Below are positions 1 through 7,465 of a stretch of 64,000 nt of DNA, one piece after another. Under the pieces are notes generated by a model. The model saw only the letters and a program-made list of their open reading frames with translations, ran no database searches and was not told the DNA's origin. Every line of letters begins with the position of its first letter. Position 1 is the first letter of the stretch. The position numbers were made by a program, and so were the translations under genes. Source of the DNA: Geobacter sp. UBA698 (GTDB lineage: Bacteria > Desulfobacterota > Desulfuromonadia > Geobacterales > Pseudopelobacteraceae); NCBI GenBank assembly GCA_002298925.1, contig DBMM01000098.1, positions 37,360 through 101,359 of the forward strand, written 5' to 3'.

Positions 1-46
1 TCCTCACCGCCTTGAGTGCATCTTTGATCTGAAACTGGAATAATGG

Positions 47-1927
47 TTACAGAACACTCTCGCCGGCATCTTCCGCGTTGATCCCCTGCAGTTTTTGCCA
101 TCTGCCGGAAAGCGGCACGTCAACCCGCTCGCCCTCCAGCCGTTCGATGATGTCCGCTATCAGCCGCCATCCTGGCAGAATATCGCTGCCGGGAGCCGTT
201 TTTCTGAACTCGCGGGGGGGATGCCCGTCCGGGCCAAGCCCCCTGATTGGCAGGCCCGGCGGCATGACCTGCCGGAAACGCTGGGCGCGCCCTTCGTTGT
301 TGACGAAGGTGCCCTCCATCTCGATCCAGGCGGTGGCCGGCAGGGCCACTTCGGCCCGCTGCATCAGCTGTGTCGGCTGCCAATCGCAGGCGGCCAGCAC
401 GCGGACAGCATCCGGCAGCTCCGTCGTCAGGTCGGCCTCGAAGCTGAGCAGCCCCTTGATCTTTCCGCCGGCCAGCGCGTCCGCCAGCGGCACGGCACCC
501 TGTTCACGGGCCAGCAGGGCGCAGCCGAAGTCATTGGGACCGTTCAGGATGAAAGCCAGCTTGGTTCCGCTGCGGACGGCATCATCGCTGCTGTCTGGCT
601 GCTTGTGGTCCGTTCCGTAGATGATGACCGGCTGCTTTGCCTCTGAAAACGGCAAAGCGGATAATGCTGGCGCGACCTCTCCCGCATAGAGGCTCGTTGT
701 TTGATCGCAATCAACAGCGTAAATCCGGGCCCCGTTTCTCCAGGCCTGGCGCACGGCCAGGGCCATCATGGGGGCCTGTTCCAGAAGATCGCAGCCGACA
801 ATGGCGATCAGGTCGGCGCTGCGCACATCGGCCTGTGAGGCTGCGGTGTCGGGAGTCAGGCTGTTCGCCGCTTCCAGCGCCGGTTCGCTCTGCTTGCTGC
901 TGCCAAAATAGCAGATTGTGCCGGCTCCCAGCAGGTCCCGCAGGCGGGCCGCCATGATATTTCCCTCCAGGCTCATGCGGGGCGAGCCGACGATGGCCAG
1001 GGAGCCGGGGCCGTGCAGTTCCAGGAATTCGCTCAGCCTTCCCAGCAGAGTATCCAGTGCCTGATCCCAGCCGACCGGCTGCCGGTCCACCAGCGGCTGG
1101 CGCGGCCTGCGGGGGGCGTTGACGGCGGCGTTGCCGAATCTTCCCCGGTCGCAGATGAACCAGCCATTGACGGCGTCGTTCCTGCGGGCCATGACCTTGA
1201 GCAGTTCGCGGTAGCGAGCGGCCGGGATGGTGTTGCACCCCAGGGAACAGTGGGGACAGAGCGAGGGAGCCATGTCGTAGTCCCAGTAGCGGGCGCGGAA
1301 TCGGGCGGTCCTGTCGGTGAAGACCCCGGTGGGGCAGATGTCCACCAAGTTGCCGGAGAAGGGCGATTCCAGCGGGCCGTCGCATTGGCGGCCGAAGTAG
1401 ACCATGTCCGCGCGGCCCAGCACGCCGAAGTCCGTTCCCCCGGCGTATTCCTGGTAGAAGCGTGCGCAGCGGTAGCACTGGATGCAGCGGTTCATCTCGT
1501 GCTCGATCAACTCGCCCAGGTACTGGTTGACATGGGTCCGTTTTTTACCGTCATAGCGGCGGATGCCGTGGCCGCCGGCGATGGTGAAGTCCTGCAGCTG
1601 GCACTCGCCCCCCTCGTCGCAGACCGGACAGTCGTGGGGATGGTTGATCATCAGCCATTCGATGACACTCTTGCGCAGGGCCACGGCCTCCCCATCGCCG
1701 GTGGAGACGACCATGCCGTCCTGGGCCGGCAGCATGCACGACATCTGGATGCCCTTGACCGGTCCTTCCAGGATCTTGACGGCGCAGACCCGGCAGGCTC
1801 CCGCCTTGCCCAGGGCCGGATGCCAGCAGAAGTGCGGGATGGTGATGCCCACGCTGAGGGCGGCTTCCAGCACGCTGGTGCCGTCCGGCACTTCGACCGC
1901 TATGTTGTCGATGATCAGTTTCGGCAT
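47..1927 (-). CDS. nuoG: NADH-quinone oxidoreductase subunit G (NuoG-like)
   Basis: 626-residue peripheral-arm subunit of complex I that carries electrons through a chain of Fe-S clusters. The N-terminal 2Fe-2S ferredoxin domain shows Cys34, Cys45, Cys48 and Cys64. It is followed by the HxxxC-x2-C-x5-C ligand set (HPHDCPVCDEGGEC), a C-x2-C-x2-C group (CIQCYRC) with a later CPTG, and C-x2-C-x3-C (CPHCSLGC) opening a molybdopterin-oxidoreductase-like domain. I start at the ATG at 1927, where the ferredoxin domain begins; the open frame extends upstream but overlaps nuoF and looks non-coding. It lies 25 nt downstream of nuoF in the order E-F-G. At 626 residues it is shorter than E. coli NuoG (about 900), with a reduced C-terminal domain. 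A NAD-linked hydrogenase subunit is the alternative; the missing downstream genes would decide. Confidence 0.88.
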   Translation of the reverse strand: MPKLIIDNIAVEVPDGTSVLEAALSVGITIPHFCWHPALGKAGACRVCAVKILEGPVKGIQMSCMLPAQDGMVVSTGDGEAVALRKSVIEWLMINHPHDCPVCDEGGECQLQDFTIAGGHGIRRYDGKKRTHVNQYLGELIEHEMNRCIQCYRCARFYQEYAGGTDFGVLGRADMVYFGRQCDGPLESPFSGNLVDICPTGVFTDRTARFRARYWDYDMAPSLCPHCSLGCNTIPAARYRELLKVMARRNDAVNGWFICDRGRFGNAAVNAPRRPRQPLVDRQPVGWDQALDTLLGRLSEFLELHGPGSLAIVGSPRMSLEGNIMAARLRDLLGAGTICYFGSSKQSEPALEAANSLTPDTAASQADVRSADLIAIVGCDLLEQAPMMALAVRQAWRNGARIYAVDCDQTTSLYAGEVAPALSALPFSEAKQPVIIYGTDHKQPDSSDDAVRSGTKLAFILNGPNDFGCALLAREQGAVPLADALAGGKIKGLLSFEADLTTELPDAVRVLAACDWQPTQLMQRAEVALPATAWIEMEGTFVNNEGRAQRFRQVMPPGLPIRGLGPDGHPPREFRKTAPGSDILPGWRLIADIIERLEGERVDVPLSGRWQKLQGINAEDAGESVL

Positions 1928-1952
1928 ACTAATCGGGGTCCTGTGGTCATTA

Positions 1953-3221
1953 TCATCGTGTTTTGAAGGGGCACGTTCGCGCACTGATGTGCTCCCGCAG
2001 TTCATCCTCGAACAGCCGCAGCAGGCCTTCCAGCGGCCCCATGGCGCCGGGTGCCAGGGCGCAGAAGGCGTAGTTGAGCTGATGCACATGCTCCCGCAGG
2101 ATCTCGATGTCGTCCGCCGCGCCGTAACCGTTCTCGATTTTTTCCAGGGTGTGGCGGACAAAGGGGAGCCCTTCCCGGCAGGGGGTGCACCAGCCGCAGG
2201 ATTCGCGGGCAAAGAAGCGGATCAGGTTAAGGGTCGCCGCGACCATGCAGGTGTTCTGATCAAAAACCACGATGCCGCCGGTCCCCAGGCGCGAGCCGGC
2301 TTTGGCCACCGGGTCGAAGTCCATCGCCACCTGCCAGTGCTCTCCGGTGAAATAGGGGGTGGAAGCGCCGCCCGGGATGCAGGCCTTGAAGACGCTGCCG
2401 GGGCGCATGCCCCTGCAGGGGCCGTCGATGATTTCGCCCAGGCTGGTGCCCAGGGGCAGTTCCATGCAGTGCGGCTGCCGCACATGGCCGCTGACGCAGA
2501 ACAGTTTGGTGCCGGCCGCCTCGGGGGTGGCGCCTTGCCCTTTCCACCAGGCCGGTCCCTGGCTGATGATGGCCGGGATATTGGCCAGGGTCTCGACGTT
2601 ATTGACTACGGTCGGCTGGCCCCACAACCCTTTGATGGCCGGAAAGGGGGGCTTGGCGCGGGGATTGGCCCGTTTGCCCTCCAGGGCGTTCATCAGGGCG
2701 GTCTCCTCGCCACAGATGTAGCGTCCGGCCGACTGGTGCAGGTCCAGCTCAAGACTGAATCCGCTGCCCAGGATCCTGTCGCCCAGCAGGCCGGCGGAGA
2801 GCGCTTCGGCAACGGACCGGCGCAGGTTGCGGGCGGCCTGCTCATAGCCGCGGCGGATGAAGACGAAGGCGTGCTGTACCCCCAGGGCGTAACTGGCCAG
2901 GGCCATCCCTTCCACCAGCAGGTAGGGGTTTTTCTCCAGCAGGATGCGGTCCTTGTAGGTGCCCGGCTCCATTTCGTCGCAGTTGCAGATCAGGTAGCGC
3001 GGGCCGGGCAGGTTGCGGGGCACGAAGGACCATTTTTTTCCGGTCGGGAAGCCGGCCCCGCCCCGTCCGCGCATGCCCGAGTCGATCACCGCCTGCTGGA
3101 CCTCGGCCGGGGAGAGCTCTGCCAGGGCGCGCCGCAGTGCGGCAAAACCGCCTTCGGCGCAGTATTCGTCGAAGGTCACTGCCCGGTCGGGACGGTTATG
3201 TCCGAAGAGAACCGCTTCCAT
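1953..3221 (-). CDS. nuoF: NADH-quinone oxidoreductase subunit F (NuoF)
   Basis: 422-residue NADH-binding subunit of the complex I dehydrogenase module; it takes hydride from NADH onto FMN and passes electrons to a 4Fe-4S cluster. Visible motifs are the glycine-rich NADH/FMN site GRGGAGFPTGKKW (about residues 53-65), CNCDEMEPGTYKDR, the SLBB region, and the C-terminal cluster ligands ESCGWCTPCREG with a later Cys in NYAFCALAPG. Length is normal for the family. The ATG abuts the nuoE stop codon (TAG then ATG with no gap), so the two are probably translationally coupled. A cytosolic NAD-linked hydrogenase or formate dehydrogenase diaphorase would look similar. Confidence 0.92.
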   Translation of the reverse strand: MEAVLFGHNRPDRAVTFDEYCAEGGFAALRRALAELSPAEVQQAVIDSGMRGRGGAGFPTGKKWSFVPRNLPGPRYLICNCDEMEPGTYKDRILLEKNPYLLVEGMALASYALGVQHAFVFIRRGYEQAARNLRRSVAEALSAGLLGDRILGSGFSLELDLHQSAGRYICGEETALMNALEGKRANPRAKPPFPAIKGLWGQPTVVNNVETLANIPAIISQGPAWWKGQGATPEAAGTKLFCVSGHVRQPHCMELPLGTSLGEIIDGPCRGMRPGSVFKACIPGGASTPYFTGEHWQVAMDFDPVAKAGSRLGTGGIVVFDQNTCMVAATLNLIRFFARESCGWCTPCREGLPFVRHTLEKIENGYGAADDIEILREHVHQLNYAFCALAPGAMGPLEGLLRLFEDELREHISARTCPFKTR

Positions 3222-3683
3222 CTAGAATCGCCCCAGAATTTTCAGGGCGCTGTCGAGGGTCACGGGGCCGTGGAGCTGTTCGGAAACCATCAGGGCCGGT
3301 CCGTCGCCGCAGTTGCCCAGGCAGGAGCAGGGCAGCAGGGTCAGTGCCCCGTCGGCGGTGGTACCCCCCGCCATGATGCCCAGGCGCTGTTCCAGCTGGC
3401 TCAGCAGGGTTTCGCCACCCATGGCCCAGCAGGAGATGGAGTCGCAGACGTGGACCACGGTGCGCCCCACCGGCCGGCGGTAGATCATCTCGTAAAAGGT
3501 GGCCAGTTCCTCCACCTGCAGCGGGGTCAGCCCCAGGATTGCGGCGGCTTCAACGACCGCCTCGTCGCTGAGCCAGCCGTAGTGGGCCTGCAGCTCTTTC
3601 AATACATCCACAGCCGCCTCACGGGGGGTGACGGCCTGCGCTACGCGCTGCTGGAGTTCATGTCGTAAGGATTCCGGAATCAT
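3222..3683 (-). CDS. nuoE: NADH-quinone oxidoreductase subunit E (NuoE), 2Fe-2S thioredoxin-like
   Basis: 153-residue thioredoxin-fold subunit of the NADH-oxidising module. The 2Fe-2S ligands are seen as C-x4-C (VHVCDSISC) and C-x3-C (CSCLGNC). The N-terminal half carries the usual helical sequence with LxxLQAHYGWLSDEAV. It is the first of the E-F-G trio, 43 nt downstream of hemW on the same strand, so it may be read from the hemW promoter or from a short one of its own that I cannot identify. Confidence 0.9.
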   Translation of the reverse strand: MIPESLRHELQQRVAQAVTPREAAVDVLKELQAHYGWLSDEAVVEAAAILGLTPLQVEELATFYEMIYRRPVGRTVVHVCDSISCWAMGGETLLSQLEQRLGIMAGGTTADGALTLLPCSCLGNCGDGPALMVSEQLHGPVTLDSALKILGRF

Positions 3684-3726
3684 GATGGCACATTATAGGC
3701 AGTTTGGCCTGACTGGCAAGGGGAAA

Positions 3727-4875
3727 TCACGGCAGAAAGCGGGTAAAAACCTGATTGGAAAGGAGCAGGCCGCGCCGGCTGAGACGGACGCTGTCCCGGT
3801 CCGTAATTATCAGACCGGTTTGGGCCAACTCATCGATAACTTTGCCGTAGACGGCGTTCAGGGGGGAGCCGAATTCATTTTCAAAGGCTGTAATCTGTAT
3901 GCCGTCCGCCATGCGCAGCCCCAGGTAGACGAATTCGGCCATGGCGTCCTTCCGCGACAGGGCGCTGAGGTCCAGGCGGGGCAAATGGCCCTGGCGGATG
4001 GCTGCGGAGTAGGCTTCCAGGTCGGCGCTGTTGCTGAAGCGTGTCCCGCAGACACTGTCCCGCAGGAAGGAATGGGCTCCGCACCCCAGACCCAGGTAGC
4101 CGTCCCGGTGCCAGTAGCCGCTGTTGTGGCGTGATCGGAAGCCGGGGCGGGCGTAGTTGGCGATCTCGTAATGCTCGTAGCCAGCGGCCGTCAGCAGGGT
4201 GTCGGCCTGTTCGAACATGTCGGCTGACAGGTCCTCGTCGGGCAGATGCGGGCTGTCGTCCGGATAGCGCTCGGCAAAGGGCGTGTCCTCTTCGATGGTC
4301 AGGCCGTAGACGGAGAGATGTTCGGGTGCCAGCCGCAGCGCCTGGTGCAGGTCGCTGCGCCACATATCTAGGGTCTGGTCGGGCAGGCTGTGGATCAGGT
4401 CGATGCCGATGTTGTCGAATCCGGCCTGGCGGGCAGCGTTGAAGGCCGCCTGCGCTTGCTGTGCGCTGTGAATGCGCCCCAGGGTGACCAGCCGGCTGTC
4501 ATCAAAGGACTGTATCCCCAGCGAGAGGCGGTTTATTCCGGCGGCGCGAAAGCCGACCAGCCGTTTGAGATCGATGGTTCCGGGATTGGCTTCCAGGGTG
4601 ATCTCGGCCGATTCCGCCAGGCCGAACAGCCGGGAGGCCCGTTCCAGCAGGAGTGCCATCTGGGCCGGCTGCAGCAGGGAAGGGGTGCCGCCGCCGAAGT
4701 AGACCGAATCGAGCGCTGATCCGGCCGGGGAGAGCGTCCTTGCCAGGTCCATCTCCTTCAGCAGCAGTTCAAGGTAGTCGTCCCTGGTCTGGCGGCTGCC
4801 CTGATGCGAGACAAAGCTGCAGTAGGGGCATTTGCGCTGGCAGAAAGGAATATGAAGGTAGAGTCGCGTGAACAT
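3727..4875 (-). CDS. hemW: HemW, radical SAM heme chaperone (coproporphyrinogen oxidase-like)
   Basis: 382-residue radical-SAM protein. The CxxxCxxC cluster motif is CQRKCPYC near residue 12, followed by YFGGGTPSLL and the LEANPGT segment typical of the HemN/HemW family. The short N terminus without the extra HemN region favours HemW, a heme-binding chaperone, over true HemN. I use the ATG at 4875 (MFTRLYLHIPFC) because this is the family's normal N terminus; an upstream GTG would add 14 unrelated residues. In an organism rich in cytochromes a heme-trafficking role fits. It is divergent from the cytochrome c gene at 4946. Confidence 0.9.
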   Translation of the reverse strand: MFTRLYLHIPFCQRKCPYCSFVSHQGSRQTRDDYLELLLKEMDLARTLSPAGSALDSVYFGGGTPSLLQPAQMALLLERASRLFGLAESAEITLEANPGTIDLKRLVGFRAAGINRLSLGIQSFDDSRLVTLGRIHSAQQAQAAFNAARQAGFDNIGIDLIHSLPDQTLDMWRSDLHQALRLAPEHLSVYGLTIEEDTPFAERYPDDSPHLPDEDLSADMFEQADTLLTAAGYEHYEIANYARPGFRSRHNSGYWHRDGYLGLGCGAHSFLRDSVCGTRFSNSADLEAYSAAIRQGHLPRLDLSALSRKDAMAEFVYLGLRMADGIQITAFENEFGSPLNAVYGKVIDELAQTGLIITDRDSVRLSRRGLLLSNQVFTRFLP

Positions 4876-4881
4876 AATGGA

Positions 4882-4909
4882 TTGCAATTTTAATCGGAAT
4901 GAGTACAAT
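4882..4909 (+). promoter_or_regulatory. Probable sigma-70 promoter for the cytochrome c gene
   Basis: TTGCAA at 4882-4887 and TACAAT at 4904-4909 are separated by 16 nt, in the hemW/cytochrome divergent gap, about 37 nt before the ATG. A good ribosome site (AAAGGAGAT) follows. Confidence 0.5.
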
Positions 4910-4945
4910 AAGTCCACCTGATTAACTTATCAAAGGAGATACGTG

Positions 4946-5254
4946 ATGAAACGTATTGTTGCTGTAATAGCTGCGTTTGCTGCCGTAGCACTGGTAACGG
5001 TGGCTGCCCAGGCACAGGAGAAGGGCGAGCAGATTTTCAGGCAGAAGTGCACCATGTGTCATGTCGTCAAGGGCAAGGGGGGTGCCATAGGGCCCGAACT
5101 GACCGCCGTTTCCGCCCGGCTGAAAGAGAAGGATATCAGGGCCAAGCTGGAAAATCCGAAAAAATCCAATCCCGCCAGTTCCATGCCGACTTTCAAAACT
5201 CTGCCCACGGCTGACATGGAAGCCCTGCTTTCATACCTGAAGACGCTCAAGTAA
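4946..5254 (+). CDS. Small periplasmic monoheme cytochrome c
   Basis: 102-residue class I cytochrome c. A Sec signal peptide (MKRIVAVIAAF...VAAQA) is followed by one heme motif, CTMCH. The probable axial Met lies in SSMPTF, and the chain ends in a helix ALLSYLKTLK, as in small soluble cytochromes. The ATG at 4946 has AAAGGAGAT 6-8 nt upstream; a GTG directly before it is less likely. Its role is electron shuttling in the periplasm; the partner is unknown. It stands alone between its own promoter and a strong terminator. Confidence 0.9.
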   Translation: MKRIVAVIAAFAAVALVTVAAQAQEKGEQIFRQKCTMCHVVKGKGGAIGPELTAVSARLKEKDIRAKLENPKKSNPASSMPTFKTLPTADMEALLSYLKTLK

Positions 5255-5272
5255 ACGATACTCGATCCGCTG

Positions 5273-5299
5273 GGCCTGCCGCGAGGCAGGCCTTTTTTT
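5273..5299 (+). terminator. Rho-independent terminator after the cytochrome c gene
   Basis: GGCCTGCC, loop gcga, GGCAGGCC, then seven T residues. It lies 18 nt after the cytochrome stop codon. Confidence 0.9.
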
Positions 5300-5335
5300 A
5301 TGTGCGCAAACATTCTTATTCAAGGCAGGTCCTGC

Positions 5336-5623
5336 ATGCGGTTAAAGGAAGAACAGATAAAGCGTCTGGCTGAAAAGGTCTACAGTGACCTGGTCGCCGA
5401 TGGCCTGATAACGCCCCGCCAGGAGCATGGTCCGGCGGTGGCTGGCATTGCCCGGACGATCGCTCAGGACTTCAGCCGCGAGCAGGTCCTGGAGCGGGAT
5501 GCCGAGCGGATGCTGGACGAGACCATCACTGCCATGGGGCACGGCGCAGCCGATATTGACCGCCGCAAGATGCTGCGGATGATCAAGGAAAAGCTGGCCA
5601 AAGATCGCAAGATCGTCCTGTAG
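5336..5623 (+). CDS. DUF507 family protein (first of tandem pair)
   Basis: 95-residue soluble, charged, mostly helical protein. The N terminus MRLKEEQIKRLAEKVYSDL and the C-terminal RRKMLRMIKEKLAKD block match DUF507, a family of unknown function. I chose the ATG at 5336 because an upstream ATG would place the start inside the terminator region. It is the first gene of a compact plus-strand run that ends at the terminator near 7430. The next gene is a paralog, so both may assemble together; that is inference. Confidence 0.8.
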   Translation: MRLKEEQIKRLAEKVYSDLVADGLITPRQEHGPAVAGIARTIAQDFSREQVLERDAERMLDETITAMGHGAADIDRRKMLRMIKEKLAKDRKIVL

Positions 5624-5669
5624 CCCGATTTCAGACAGTATAGGTTGTATTTTAGTAAGGATATCCCCA

Positions 5670-5930
5670 ATGACTCTTTCCGAAGACCGCATCTCCCACC
5701 TCTCCCATGAAATCCTGGAGCTCCTCTGGCGCGACGATCTGGCCGATATCAGCGATGAGCGCCGGGCCTTGGCACGGATCAAGCAGTCCCTGACCTCTTT
5801 TTTCGAGGCGGCCGACGAAATTGATGAAGCGGTGCGCGCCAAACTCAGGAACAGGGCCCAGGGGAGCCGTGACTGGGACCTGCTCTACCAGAAATTCTAT
5901 CAGGAAGAACTGGCCAGGAGAAAGCTTTGA
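5670..5930 (+). CDS. DUF507 family protein (second of tandem pair)
   Basis: 86-residue paralog of the preceding protein (MTLSEDRISHLSHEILELL...), without recognisable catalytic motifs. It has AAGGA upstream of the ATG. Its TGA stop overlaps the TTG start of the lipoprotein gene, indicating one transcript and probable translational coupling. Function unknown. Confidence 0.8.
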   Translation: MTLSEDRISHLSHEILELLWRDDLADISDERRALARIKQSLTSFFEAADEIDEAVRAKLRNRAQGSRDWDLLYQKFYQEELARRKL

Positions 5931-6466
5931 AAGTGATGGCGCGTACAGCAATCCTGCTGTTTGCTGTCACCGTGCTGCTGACCGGCTGCGGTGGCGGGTC
6001 GCGCATTAGGACCCTGGGTTATTTTGATGCAAGCCAGCAGCGTGAAACCGTGTATGTCATTCCCTTTGACGCCACCCTGGTTCCGGCCGAATTGGGGGAG
6101 CCGATTTTCAACACGTTTGTGGACCGGCTGAACAGTCAGCGCAAAAATACCCGGGTGTCCCGTTTCATGATCCTCAAGGAGGAGCTCAAGGAGGTGGAGC
6201 CGGCCTGGCTGACCAAACAGAGCTACATCTCCGGTGATATCTGGGGGTTTGTGGAGAGCAGCGGCTGCTGTTCCACCGAGATGAAGGTCAAATCCCGCAT
6301 CTTCCTGTACGAAGCTGGCAAAAATGAACCGTCGCTGGAAGTATCCCTGCCGCTTGATGATTTCTACGAGCATGACCGCCAGTCCGCTTCCGCTGCCAAG
6401 GCGCGCTTGGGCGGCAATCTGGCCAGGTTGCTGGCTGATGCCATCATCAAAAAACTCACTCCTTGA
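5927..6466 (+). CDS. Putative lipoprotein, function unknown
   Basis: About 179 residues. The N terminus is a lipoprotein signal with lipobox VLLTGC, so the mature protein should be lipid-anchored in the envelope. The TTG at 5927 has GGAG 6 nt upstream and overlaps the DUF507 stop, so I prefer it; ATG at 5936 is the alternative but sits 15 nt from that site. The mature part contains ETVYVIPFDATLVPAELGEP and a Cys pair in SGCCSTEM. I do not recognise the family. It sits between DUF507 and DUF815 genes in one run. Confidence 0.75.
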   Translation: MKVMARTAILLFAVTVLLTGCGGGSRIRTLGYFDASQQRETVYVIPFDATLVPAELGEPIFNTFVDRLNSQRKNTRVSRFMILKEELKEVEPAWLTKQSYISGDIWGFVESSGCCSTEMKVKSRIFLYEAGKNEPSLEVSLPLDDFYEHDRQSASAAKARLGGNLARLLADAIIKKLTP

Positions 6467-6478
6467 AGGTGATCCGTA

Positions 6479-7369
6479 ATGCTCGACCCTGAACTGACCG
6501 CACAGCTCAAGCGCGTACTGACCACAATGGAGCAGCTTCTGCCTCGTCCGCTCCCGGTCATTGACTGGAGTTCCACCTTCGCGGCCAACTGGCGCAAGCA
6601 CTCCTTTGCCGGCTATCTGGAACCGCTCAATGATGTGGAACGGATCGCTCTGGATGACCTGCTGGGCATCGATGAACAGAAAATGGTGGTGGAGGAGAAT
6701 ACCCAGCAGTTCCTGGCCGGCCTGCCTGCCAACAATGTGCTGTTGTGGGGTACCCGCGGTACCGGCAAGTCATCCCTGGTGCGGGCCATTCTCAATAACT
6801 ATGCCGGGCAGGGGCTGCGGGTGATTCAGGTGGACAAGGATGATTTGGTACACCTGCCGGATATCGTGGATACCATCAAGAATGAACCGTACCGTTTCAT
6901 CCTCTTCTCTGACGATGTTTCCTTCGACGTGGGCGAATCCAGCTACAAGATGCTGAAAAGTGCCCTGGACGGGTCGGTCTATGCGCCGCCGGAGAATACG
7001 CTGATTTACATCACCTCCAATCGCCGCCATCTGCTGCCGGAGTACGAAACCGACAACCGCGGTGCCATGCTGGTCAAGAACGAGATCCACCATGGCGAGT
7101 CCGTTGAGGAGAAGATATCCCTGTCGGGTCGTTTCGGTCTGTGGGTCGGCTTTCATCCCTTCAGCCAGGATCAGTATCTGGATGTGGTTTGTCAGTGGAT
7201 CGACAGGCTCAGCACCAAAATGGGTGCCGAAGCGATCTGGGACGAGGAAAGCCGGCAGGCTGCCATCCTCTGGTGCCAGCAGAAGGGGGACAGCAGCGGT
7301 CGCATCGCTTTTCAGTTTGCCAGCCACTGGGTGGGAAAACGCCTGCTGGCCGCACGCAGGAGTATTTGA
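6479..7369 (+). CDS. DUF815 family AAA-type ATPase
   Basis: 296-residue ATP-binding protein. Walker A is GTRGTGKS (about residues 89-96, in LLWGTRGTGKSSLV), and a Walker B-like strand ends in RFILFSDDVSF. YITSNRRHLLPE resembles sensor-1. This is the pattern of DUF815, a widespread AAA family of uncertain function. It follows the lipoprotein by 12 nt and is the last gene before a strong terminator. Confidence 0.85.
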   Translation: MLDPELTAQLKRVLTTMEQLLPRPLPVIDWSSTFAANWRKHSFAGYLEPLNDVERIALDDLLGIDEQKMVVEENTQQFLAGLPANNVLLWGTRGTGKSSLVRAILNNYAGQGLRVIQVDKDDLVHLPDIVDTIKNEPYRFILFSDDVSFDVGESSYKMLKSALDGSVYAPPENTLIYITSNRRHLLPEYETDNRGAMLVKNEIHHGESVEEKISLSGRFGLWVGFHPFSQDQYLDVVCQWIDRLSTKMGAEAIWDEESRQAAILWCQQKGDSSGRIAFQFASHWVGKRLLAARRSI

Positions 7370-7417
7370 GCAGTTCGTTGAAGTGCCACTTATTCAGACA
7401 TCCAAATTCCATCTGAT

Positions 7418-7448
7418 GGGCCATGAGCCGCCGCTCATGGCCCGTTTT
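7418..7448 (+). terminator. Rho-independent terminator
   Basis: Perfect 11-bp stem GGGCCATGAGC / GCTCATGGCCC with loop cgcc, followed by GTTTT. It closes the DUF507-DUF815 run and lies just before the slt ribosome site. Confidence 0.85.
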
Positions 7449-7465
7449 CACGAAAGGCAACTTTA

